Below, in pieces: positions 1 to 5,805 of a stretch of DNA of 7,379 nucleotides. The DNA lies in assembly GCA_030151135.1 (NCBI GenBank), contig JASLEQ010000100.1, positions 1 to 7,379 on the forward strand, read 5' to 3'. Source of the stretch: Candidatus Sulfotelmatobacter sp. (GTDB lineage: Bacteria > Acidobacteriota > Terriglobia > Terriglobales > SbA1). A program made the translations under genes and the position numbers. Position 1 is the stretch's first letter. Each line of letters begins with the position of its first letter. Under the pieces are notes generated by a model. It did not search any database. It was given only the letters and a program-made list of their open reading frames with translations, and was not told the DNA's origin.

Positions 1-510
1 CACGCGTGGAATACCATCTTCTACCCATCCCGCCAGCTGTTTTTGCAGTTGGGGAATGGAATAGGAAGTAAAACCGCCGCTGCCGTAAACAGGAACAGAA
101 TCTCTTGCCGCGCCGAGCAGCGATACGAGCGGCAGTTGAAACAATCGGGCCTTTAGATCCCAGAGAGCGTTGTCCACGGCGGAAATCGCCATGGACGAAA
201 TCCCGGAGCGCCCAAGGTTCCGAATGCTCCTGACCATCGCCGTCCAGCACCCCGGGATATCCATGGCATTGCGGCCTTCCACTTCCTTGCGGAGGAGATC
301 CTGGATCAGAATGGCCGTGGCTCGATCCGCGTAGGTATATCCCAGACCGACTTGGTTTCCAGCCGCAGCTTCCACCAGGACCAGGGTTGTATGGTCCCAG
401 CTGAGTGTTCCGTCGGATTCCGGGAAGTCTGTCGTGACACGATATATTGAAACCGTAATGCGCCGGATGGGCACGTGCTCGTAACTCGTGCTTAGATCTC
501 GTACTTGCAT
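1..510 (-). CDS. Enolase-superfamily protein, mandelate racemase/muconate lactonizing type (N-terminal part, cut by window edge)
   Basis: Reading from ATG at 510 down to base 1 gives 170 codons without a stop; the rest lies outside the window. Residues about 15-140 match the MR/MLE N-terminal capping domain: a first strand (ITVSIYRVTTDFPESDGTLSW), a second strand (TTLVLVEAAAGNQVGLGYTYAD) and the conserved helix A108-A121 (AISAVDNALWDLKA) followed by PLVSLLGAA. The family removes a proton next to a carboxylate, using Mg2+ held by acidic residues in the C-terminal barrel; many members dehydrate sugar acids in the cytoplasm. The visible part ends at DGIPRV, just where the catalytic Lys-x-Lys strand should begin, so catalytic residues and substrate class cannot be read. 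The frame is open upstream to 699 but has no ATG or GTG, so ATG 510 is the best start; it has only a weak purine-rich stretch before it. It is divergent from the pyruvate oxidase-like gene and may share regulation with it. Confidence 0.9.
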   Translation of the reverse strand, partial: MQVRDLSTSYEHVPIRRITVSIYRVTTDFPESDGTLSWDHTTLVLVEAAAGNQVGLGYTYADRATAILIQDLLRKEVEGRNAMDIPGCWTAMVRSIRNLGRSGISSMAISAVDNALWDLKARLFQLPLVSLLGAARDSVPVYGSGGFTSYSIPQLQKQLAGWVEDGIPRV

Positions 511-521
511 GGCTTTCTTGC

Positions 522-562
522 CGAACCGGTGCAGTGAAGACCTGATTGATCCGTCCGGTTCG
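522..562. repeat. 8-bp perfect inverted repeat, candidate operator
   Basis: CGAACCGG at 522-529 is the exact reverse complement of CCGGTTCG at 555-562, with 25 bp between the arms. Arm centres are 33 bp apart, about three helical turns, so a protein could contact both arms on one DNA face. The near arm begins 12 bp upstream of the enolase ATG, over its ribosome-binding region. It could be a repressor operator or a long-loop RNA hairpin in the enolase leader. Chance occurrence in GC-rich DNA is not excluded. Confidence 0.4.
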
Positions 563-570
563 CTGATTGA
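542..570 (+). repeat. 8-bp direct repeat CTGATTGA, two copies 21 bp apart
   Basis: CTGATTGA occurs at 542-549 and 563-570, a 21-bp period equal to two helical turns. The first copy lies between the arms of the inverted repeat and the second directly abuts its distal arm. The spacing suits binding by tandem regulator subunits, but only two copies are present. The same octamer recurs inside the following gene (745-752), where it is coding sequence, so coincidence is possible. Confidence 0.3.
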
Positions 571-715
571 AGCTACAAAGTAGAGATGAATTTTAAGGGC
601 AAAGAGGTAGCTTGTTAAATCTCGCCTCTGCAAATTCGTCGCCTCGTTCGAGTTGGATTCGGGATGTACCTCATCCTCCGCATCCGCATCTTTAATTCAG
701 CGACTTCATTGATAC

Positions 716-722
716 AGGAAGG
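716..722 (+). promoter_or_regulatory. Ribosome binding site deciding the start of the pyruvate oxidase-like gene
   Basis: AGGAAGG lies 4 bp before ATG 727, with its AGGA core 7 bp away. This favours 727 over the in-frame ATG at 664, whose extra 21 residues resemble no part of the family and which lacks such a site. Confidence 0.8.
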
Positions 723-726
723 TGTT

Positions 727-2475
727 ATGACCGCAGCAGATGTCCTGATTGAATCCCTTATTGATTGGGGTGTCGATGTCATCTTCGGACTTCCCGGCGA
801 CGGCATTAACGGCATCATGGAAGCTCTCCGAACGAGACAGGAGAAGATACGCTTTATCCACGTGCGCCATGAAGAAGCGGCCGCTTTTATGGCTTGCGGA
901 TATGCAAAGTTCACGGGAAAACTAGGCGTCTGCCTGGCGACGTCTGGGCCTGGCGGTATACACCTCTTAAACGGTCTTTACGATGCGAAGCTCGACAATC
1001 AGCCTGTCCTCGCGATCACTGGTTTGCAATTTCATGATCTGATCGGCACCTACACACAGCAGGATGTCGCCCTCGACAAGCTCTTCATGGACGTCTGCGT
1101 CTATGACGAACGAATCATGGGGCCAACTCACGTCGAGAGCGTGACCGATCTCGCCTGCCGGACCGCGACCGCGTATCGAGGTGTGTCGCACATAACTTTT
1201 CCGGTCGATTTCCAGGAAATGGAGGTCAAGTCCAGACAGCGTTCGATGCGAAATGTTCCGCATCACAGCTCAGACGTCGATGCGCTCGGAGCACGGTTGC
1301 CGAATAAACGCGATCTCGAAAAAGCTGCCGACATTTTGAACGGGGGAAAGAAGATTGCCATTCTCGCTGGACGCGGCGCACTGGATGCCACAGATGAACT
1401 TGAAAAAACCGCGGAACTGCTGGGCGCTCCCATCATCAAGGCTTTGCTCGGCAAGGCAGCCGTGCCGGACGACAGTCCCTATACCACCGGCGGCATAGGG
1501 TTGCTGGGGACCCGACCCTCTCAGGATGCAATGGAAGATTGCGACACCCTACTTATTGTCGGTAGTTCATTTCCCTATATCGAGTTCTTGCCTAAGCCGG
1601 GTCAGGCGAAAGGGGTGCAAATCGAGCTCGACGCAAAGCGAATTGGCTTGCGCTTCCCTGTGGACGTAGGACTAGTCGGCGACAGCCGTAATACGCTGCG
1701 GGAACTCATTCCGATGCTCCGCCATAAAGAGGACCGTAGCTTCCTGAGCGCTGCACAGGCAGGTATGAAGGACTGGTGGGAAGTGATGGAAAAACGCGCG
1801 ACTCGGAAGGATAAGCCGATGAAACCCCAGGTAGTCGCGTGGGAATTAGGTAAGCAGCTACGCAATGATGCCATTGTCAGTTGCGATAGTGGCACGATCG
1901 CGACGTGGTGGGCGAGGCAAATTCCGGCGAAAAAGGGCCAAATGCATACCTTATCCGGGACGCTGGCGACCATGGCTCCGGGCCTGCCATACGCCATTGC
2001 CGCGCAGGTAGCGTATCCCAAGCGTCAGTGTGTGGCCTTCGTGGGCGATGGCGGATTTTCCATGCTCATGGCAGACTTCGTGACCGCAGTGAAATACAAA
2101 CTTCCAATCAAGGTTGTAATCATCAAGAACAACACGCTAGGGCAGATCAAGTGGGAGCAGATGGTTTTTCTGGGAAATCCTGAGTTCGGAGTTGACCTTA
2201 CGCCCATTAACTTTGCCGAATTTGCGCACTCGTGTGGCGGCGTGGGATTCACTATCGAAGATCCCGCTGACTGTGGTCGCGTGATGGAAGAATTTCTTAA
2301 CGCTCCTGGGCCGGCAGTGCTGCAAGCAGTCGTCGACCCACTCGAGCCACCACTCCCGCCCAAAGTCCGAGCGGAGCAGGCATTGCACTTCGCCCAATCG
2401 CTCGCTCGCGGCGAGCCAAATCGCAACAAGATCGCACTGACCGCTCTTTCCGACAAAGTTCGCGAATTGATTTGA
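727..2475 (+). CDS. Thiamine-diphosphate- and FAD-dependent pyruvate oxidase-like enzyme (PoxB family)
   Basis: This 582-residue protein has the length and three-domain layout of E. coli PoxB (572 residues). The N-terminal PYR domain carries VRHEEAAAF with catalytic Glu49, equivalent to PoxB Glu50, then TSGPGGIHLLNGLYDA. The central FAD domain (about 190-345) shows GLLGTRPS (258-264) and VGSSFPY (to 284), matching the PoxB flavin region, then VGLVGDS. The PP domain has Met416 in LATMAPGLP, which shapes the cofactor, and the metal/diphosphate motif from GDGG (440-443) to Asn468-Asn469. Known members oxidatively decarboxylate pyruvate, passing electrons to quinone (PoxB, membrane-associated) or oxygen. 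The C-terminal tail (about 550-582) does not resemble the PoxB lipid-binding helix, so membrane activation is uncertain. Acetolactate synthase is less likely given the closer match to PoxB. Substrate and acceptor are inferred. The SDR gene follows after 18 bp, probably in the same operon. Confidence 0.92.
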   Translation: MTAADVLIESLIDWGVDVIFGLPGDGINGIMEALRTRQEKIRFIHVRHEEAAAFMACGYAKFTGKLGVCLATSGPGGIHLLNGLYDAKLDNQPVLAITGLQFHDLIGTYTQQDVALDKLFMDVCVYDERIMGPTHVESVTDLACRTATAYRGVSHITFPVDFQEMEVKSRQRSMRNVPHHSSDVDALGARLPNKRDLEKAADILNGGKKIAILAGRGALDATDELEKTAELLGAPIIKALLGKAAVPDDSPYTTGGIGLLGTRPSQDAMEDCDTLLIVGSSFPYIEFLPKPGQAKGVQIELDAKRIGLRFPVDVGLVGDSRNTLRELIPMLRHKEDRSFLSAAQAGMKDWWEVMEKRATRKDKPMKPQVVAWELGKQLRNDAIVSCDSGTIATWWARQIPAKKGQMHTLSGTLATMAPGLPYAIAAQVAYPKRQCVAFVGDGGFSMLMADFVTAVKYKLPIKVVIIKNNTLGQIKWEQMVFLGNPEFGVDLTPINFAEFAHSCGGVGFTIEDPADCGRVMEEFLNAPGPAVLQAVVDPLEPPLPPKVRAEQALHFAQSLARGEPNRNKIALTALSDKVRELI

Positions 2476-2483
2476 GTAATCCT

Positions 2484-2487
2484 GGAG
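2484..2487 (+). promoter_or_regulatory. Ribosome binding site of the SDR gene
   Basis: GGAG lies 6 bp before ATG 2494, within the 18-bp gap after the upstream TGA (2473-2475). The gap leaves little room for a separate promoter, which supports co-transcription of the two genes. Confidence 0.75.
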
Positions 2488-2493
2488 ATTCGA

Positions 2494-3540
2494 ATGAGCA
2501 AGCAACAACGCGAAGTCGTAGTGATCACCGGTGCCTCGGCAGGCGTAGGAAGGGCAACGGTTCGTGAGTTTGCCCGTCACGGAGCATCCATCGCACTTAT
2601 TGCGCGCGGTCCTGACGGGCTCGACGGTGCCCGTGCGGAAGTCGAGGCCGCAGGCTGCAAAGCTTTAGTCCTTCCGATCGATGTCGCAGACGCTGAAGCT
2701 CTCGAAAAAGCAGCTGAGCAAATCGAAGCACAATTGGGCCCGATCGACATTTGGGTGAACAACGCGATGGCGTCAGTGTTTTCGCCCATCAAGCAGATGA
2801 CGCCCGCAGACTTCAAACGTGTCACGGAAGTCACGTACCTGGGATATGTTTACGGTAGTTTAGCTGCGCTGAGACGCATGCTCCCGCGGGACCGCGGTAC
2901 GATTGTCCATGTCGGATCGGCGCTCGCCTATCGCAGTATCCCCCTGCAGGCGGCATATTGCGCCGCAAAACATGCAGTCCTTGGTTTCTTTGCTGCGTTG
3001 CGAACGGAGTTAATTCACGACCATAGCAACGTACACACAACCATGGTGCAAATGCCGGCCCTGAACACTCCGCAGTTCGGATGGGTGAAGAGCCGGCTCC
3101 CGAGAAAAGCGCAGCCCGTTCCACCCATCTTCCAGCCTGAAGTTGCGGCCAAGGCGATCTACTACGCAGCTCACCATCCGCAACGGAGGGAGTATTACCC
3201 CGGATGGTCTACCGTGAAGGCGATCTTTGGGAATAAGCTCGCCCCCTCTTTTGCGGATCGCTATCTGGCACGCATGGGCTACGATGCGCAGCAGTATGAC
3301 GGTGCTGAAGATCCTAACCGGCCGAACAATCTTTACGAACCAGTGGCAGGAGATCACGGGGCTCATGGTAAGTTCGACGCTCGCTCCCATGATCACAGCC
3401 TTGAGCTTTGGGCGGAGACGCATACCAGGCTACTGGCGATCGCTGGAGGGATCGGGTTCGCGGGCGCTGCACTCGGGGCATTCCTATATGGACGAAAGAA
3501 CACGAGAAAACAATTTCGCCGCTGGTCAAGGGCGGCATAG
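2494..3540 (+). CDS. Short-chain dehydrogenase/reductase with C-terminal membrane anchor
   Basis: The 348-residue protein begins with a classical SDR Rossmann fold: TGASAGVG (12-19) binds the dinucleotide, Arg38 after the second strand suggests NADP(H), Asp63 is the usual adenine contact, and NNA lies at 89-91. Catalytic Ser142, Tyr155 and Lys159 are present (GSALAYRS, YCAAK). The usual active-site Asn before the fourth helix is Thr114 here (VTYLG). The SDR core is about 250 residues; this protein adds about 100. Residues about 250-310 are polar, then 313-333 form a hydrophobic, Gly/Ala-rich segment followed by a basic tail (GRKNTRKQFRRWSRAA). That arrangement suggests a single tail anchor with the enzyme on the cytoplasmic side. 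It likely oxidises or reduces an alcohol or carbonyl compound; the substrate cannot be read. It follows the pyruvate oxidase-like gene in one operon and converges on the phospholipase gene 7 bp away, with no visible terminator between. Confidence 0.93.
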   Translation: MSKQQREVVVITGASAGVGRATVREFARHGASIALIARGPDGLDGARAEVEAAGCKALVLPIDVADAEALEKAAEQIEAQLGPIDIWVNNAMASVFSPIKQMTPADFKRVTEVTYLGYVYGSLAALRRMLPRDRGTIVHVGSALAYRSIPLQAAYCAAKHAVLGFFAALRTELIHDHSNVHTTMVQMPALNTPQFGWVKSRLPRKAQPVPPIFQPEVAAKAIYYAAHHPQRREYYPGWSTVKAIFGNKLAPSFADRYLARMGYDAQQYDGAEDPNRPNNLYEPVAGDHGAHGKFDARSHDHSLELWAETHTRLLAIAGGIGFAGAALGAFLYGRKNTRKQFRRWSRAA

Positions 3541-3547
3541 CCAATCA

Positions 3548-4810
3548 TTATTCCCCGGTCTCTCCAACCTTCATGCCCTTAAGCGTGCCGAGATGGTTCG
3601 AAACGTCTTGTGACGGTTCAGATGCTCCATTCGCACTTGCGTAATAATCGAGTACATTTTTCTTCAGGTCGGCAGGAATGCCTCGTTCAGGCTTTGCGGT
3701 CAGGCGCTCCAATAATTGTGCATAAGCCTCATCTGCCAGCTCGTATTCTCCAAGTCGCTCTCGGTATCCCGTGTCCAAGTCCAAATTTACAAGCTGGAAA
3801 GGCTTTGTAGAATCCGCAGCCTCCTGCAAGGTCTGATGGAATGAGTCCACGGCGCGATTCACGCTTTTCAAGTACAACTCCTGCGTCTGAGCGTTTGGGA
3901 TCTTAATTGCCAGATCGGCTGCGGCCCCAATCTTCGGAACGATGAAAACTAATACTGCTAGCAGGTGAGCCTTGAAACCGGGACCTTTGTACGTATGCCT
4001 CCATCGCCGATCGTAGTTTGTACGCTTCACTCGATCCGAAAAGATCCTATACGCCTCATCATCGGGATTGGGAGGAAATTGATGCCCGTGTAGTACGACC
4101 TCAGCCTGCGCAAAAATTGGAATGAAGCTGCGCACAGCACTGCGGTAGCTTTTTAAAGCTGGGACTGGTTCTCCGAGGACCTCGTGCAGTCTGAGCCCGT
4201 AGGTGGCCGCGAATGCGCGTTCCAGAAAACTCCTTGGGACTCGAAATCCGATGTGCCGTAGATACGCCGGTGGTGCAAACTCCGTATTCTTCATCTCCTC
4301 CACATCGAATGCAAATTCTGTGCGGATGTGTCCATGTGGACTTTCGCCATAGGTCACCTTGCGTCCATATTTTTTCTCCAGCTTAGGAAATTCAATCGCG
4401 GTAGACGGATTAATTGCTTCTGAGTGACCGATGGAATCGCCCACGTAATGTGACAGAGCACCCATTGCAAATGCATATTCGTTGATTGTGCTGGCATTTC
4501 GAAGCATCCAGGCAACGAAGTCCCCCGCTCTGACATAGTGTGTCAGATTGCTGAAGAAGCGTTTTCCAAATGGGTAGTAGCCCATATCTTGCATGGCAGA
4601 TCCGCCGTACGCAAAGGAATGGGCCATGATCAGTTCACTCTCCGTTGCGTCCGGAAATCGCGCCAAGAGAGCCGGCCGGATGGAATCATTCCATGCCAGG
4701 TCAATCAATTCTTCATGGGTAAGAACTGAATAAGCTGTGCTGTTTCCGCTGAGAAGAGCCAGTGTGATTACAATAACAATTCCGCGAAGGGCTGGGATTC
4801 GTTGGATCAT
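3548..4810 (-). CDS. Secreted zinc-dependent phospholipase C family protein
   Basis: From ATG 4810 the protein has 420 residues. Residues 1-26 form a signal peptide (basic MIQRIPALR, hydrophobic IVIVITLALL, then STA), with likely cleavage before Tyr27. The rest fits the Zn_dep_PLPC family, whose model member is Bacillus cereus PLC. Candidate zinc ligands occur in family order: His32 (LTHEE), Asp75 (MQDMG), His91 (LTHYV), His121-x3-Asp125-x3-His129 (SHYVGDSIGH) and His161-x3-Glu165. This suggests an exported hydrolase of phospholipids or other phosphodiesters; actual substrate is unknown. The C-terminal third (about 280-420) contains a possible hydrophobic helix (HLLAVLVFIVPKIGAA) and charged helices outside the PLC core. 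The open frame extends upstream to 4927, but that part overlaps the DUF1275 gene and would bury the signal peptide, so 4810 was chosen despite no Shine-Dalgarno at normal distance. Probably co-transcribed with DUF1275, 7 bp upstream. Confidence 0.85.
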   Translation of the reverse strand: MIQRIPALRGIVIVITLALLSGNSTAYSVLTHEELIDLAWNDSIRPALLARFPDATESELIMAHSFAYGGSAMQDMGYYPFGKRFFSNLTHYVRAGDFVAWMLRNASTINEYAFAMGALSHYVGDSIGHSEAINPSTAIEFPKLEKKYGRKVTYGESPHGHIRTEFAFDVEEMKNTEFAPPAYLRHIGFRVPRSFLERAFAATYGLRLHEVLGEPVPALKSYRSAVRSFIPIFAQAEVVLHGHQFPPNPDDEAYRIFSDRVKRTNYDRRWRHTYKGPGFKAHLLAVLVFIVPKIGAAADLAIKIPNAQTQELYLKSVNRAVDSFHQTLQEAADSTKPFQLVNLDLDTGYRERLGEYELADEAYAQLLERLTAKPERGIPADLKKNVLDYYASANGASEPSQDVSNHLGTLKGMKVGETGE

Positions 4811-4817
4811 TCGGTGA

Positions 4818-5618
4818 TTATGAGCTACTTCGGCTCTGTTCCCTCTCCTCCTCCAATGACAATGGCCGTAGTTGATCGGCGCCGATCGAGCACAGGAGAA
4901 TGAACACTGCCAGGTACAGAGTATCAACCTTCCATCGCGAATCCATCCAGGTACCAGCCATGGATCCGAGCATGTAACTTATCCAGATCCCGCTCAGAAA
5001 AATCGAATTACGGAATGATCGATGATCTCTGGAACTTCGCAATAGATGCAGTACATTTTGATGCTCCTGCCTCGAATCGTGAATCCAGAAGATCCAACGC
5101 GCAGCCTCTTCTGCAAGCTTGTTCAGCATGCCGGTGACGAAGGTCGTATGAACCGTCAGCGGGCCGATTCGAGTCAGCGTGGCAGTTTGAAGTCCCATCG
5201 CAGAGGCAAGCAGTGCCAGCAGAAGGCACGAAGTGCCTAAAGGAATATTTTGGGGAGCGAAGTGTTTAAGTACTGCGGTGCTGTCCCAAATAAATGCGAG
5301 GACCAGAGCTGCTTCCGCAGCCATGGTGACCGAAGCAGCGGTGCGCATGCGGGCTCTCGCTCCCCATTCGATCATCGTTCTTCCAACGATAGAACCTCCC
5401 ACAAAACTTGCGATCACAGCGGCAGCTTTGCCTGCCTGCGGCCACACGTGCGTCACAAGATCGTTGCCAAGATGAACAGTGGCACCTGTCATATGAGCTA
5501 CAAAAGAGTGATACACCGCTATGTATCCAACGATGTCTACTAGCCCCGCCGTGAATGTTAACAATATTGCAACGCCCGCTTTTAGCCTCGCATTGCGCTC
5601 GTCAGAGGGAATCTGCAT
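4818..5618 (-). CDS. DUF1275 (YoaK-type) multi-pass membrane protein
   Basis: From ATG 5618 the product has 266 residues, near the usual 220-250 for this family. About six hydrophobic segments are visible at roughly 14-36, 63-80, 95-112, 127-146, 204-224 and 231-249. Family signatures include AGLVDIVGYIAVYHSFVAHMTGATVHLG (24-51), in which MTGAT replaces the common M(S/T)GN, and FVTGML (160-165). DUF1275 proteins are inner-membrane proteins of unknown function; transport has been suggested but is not established. The tail is acidic, then serine-rich (SLEEEREQSRSSS). The frame continues upstream to a GTG at 5705, adding 29 Arg/Pro-rich residues that are unlike the family; neither start has a clear Shine-Dalgarno sequence, so the start is uncertain. 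The gene is first in a two-gene unit with the phospholipase-like gene and is divergent from the glycosyltransferase gene. Confidence 0.85.
   Translation of the reverse strand: MQIPSDERNARLKAGVAILLTFTAGLVDIVGYIAVYHSFVAHMTGATVHLGNDLVTHVWPQAGKAAAVIASFVGGSIVGRTMIEWGARARMRTAASVTMAAEAALVLAFIWDSTAVLKHFAPQNIPLGTSCLLLALLASAMGLQTATLTRIGPLTVHTTFVTGMLNKLAEEAARWIFWIHDSRQEHQNVLHLLRSSRDHRSFRNSIFLSGIWISYMLGSMAGTWMDSRWKVDTLYLAVFILLCSIGADQLRPLSLEEEREQSRSSS
4842..4854 (-). other. Displaced Shine-Dalgarno-like purine tract upstream of the phospholipase-like gene
   Basis: On the minus strand the end of the DUF1275 gene contains GGAGGAGGAGAGG, coding Leu-Glu-Glu-Glu-Arg. It ends 31 bp before ATG 4810, too far for ordinary initiation, and no alternative start codon in the phospholipase frame lies closer. 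It may be only codon choice for an acidic tail, or it may help ribosomes re-initiate after the DUF1275 stop. Confidence 0.25.
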
Positions 5619-5681
5619 CTGAAAACCGAGATTTCGATGCCCTCGTCTCCTGGATAGTTGCGGTCGGTAAGAGTGCAAGGG

Positions 5682-5693
5682 AGGCGGTCGCCT
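5682..5693. repeat. Short interrupted palindrome
   Basis: AGGCG (5682-5686) and CGCCT (5689-5693) are reverse complements separated by GT, a compact two-fold symmetric site of operator size. Short GC-rich palindromes arise often by chance. Confidence 0.2.
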
Positions 5694-5731
5694 AAAGGTG
5701 AACACCCGATGCAGGTCTTACAACCACTCAC

Positions 5732-5749
5732 GAAAGGCAGCAACCTTTC
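5732..5749. repeat. 6-bp stem, 6-nt loop inverted repeat upstream of the glycosyltransferase gene
   Basis: GAAAGG (5732-5737) pairs with CCTTTC (5744-5749) around a CAGCAA loop, 56 bp before the proposed ATG 5806. No T-run follows, so it is not a typical terminator. It could be a protein-binding site or a leader hairpin. Confidence 0.25.
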
Positions 5750-5805
5750 CTCCACCTTTGTGATCGAAACCTTGCCGTTCGGTCGTTTCTGGCGGACCGC
5801 CCCAT

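Larger units (their letters stand above)
511..726. promoter_or_regulatory. Divergent intergenic region between the enolase-superfamily and pyruvate oxidase-like genes
   Basis: These 216 bp separate two genes pointing away from each other, so promoters for both should lie here. I found no -35/-10 pair convincing enough to place on either strand. The region contains an 8-bp inverted repeat (522-529 and 555-562) and an 8-bp direct repeat (542-549 and 563-570), both nearer the enolase gene. The part nearer the plus-strand gene holds its ribosome binding site. That a transcription factor acts here is inference from the divergent layout and the repeats. Confidence 0.5.
5619..5805. promoter_or_regulatory. 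Divergent intergenic region between DUF1275 and the glycosyltransferase gene
   Basis: These 187 bp should hold the promoters of both divergent genes. I could not identify a convincing -35/-10 pair. Two small inverted repeats are present (5682-5693 and 5732-5749), and the hexamer CGGTCG occurs three times (5661, 5685, 5780). If DUF1275 starts at its upstream GTG, the region shrinks to 5706-5805. Confidence 0.4.

Noticed and set aside
511..699. Open minus-strand frame continuous with the enolase-superfamily gene, extending it upstream by 63 codons
   Set aside because: It contains no ATG or GTG and the encoded residues do not resemble the family, whose first strand begins just after ATG 510.
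664..726. Upstream in-frame ATG for the pyruvate oxidase-like gene
   Set aside because: The 21 extra residues do not match the family and there is no ribosome binding site, while ATG 727 follows AGGAAGG.
2025..2528. 167-codon minus-strand frame opposite the pyruvate oxidase-like gene
   Set aside because: It is antisense to well-conserved codons; its Ser/Arg/Thr-rich product has no recognisable domain.
3010..3423. 137-codon minus-strand frame opposite the SDR gene
   Set aside because: It is antisense to the SDR coding sequence and shows no domain or initiation signal.
3541..3547. Possible bidirectional terminator between the convergent SDR and phospholipase-like genes
   Set aside because: The gap is only 7 bp and I see no GC-rich stem with a T-run across the junction; any terminator lies inside coding sequence or is Rho-type.
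4811..4927. N-terminal extension of the phospholipase-like protein by 39 residues
   Set aside because: It would overlap the DUF1275 gene and place Cys/Arg-rich residues before a clear signal peptide.
5661..5785. Three copies of CGGTCG in the divergent region before the glycosyltransferase gene
   Set aside because: Spacing is irregular (24 and 95 bp) and a GC-rich hexamer is expected to recur by chance.
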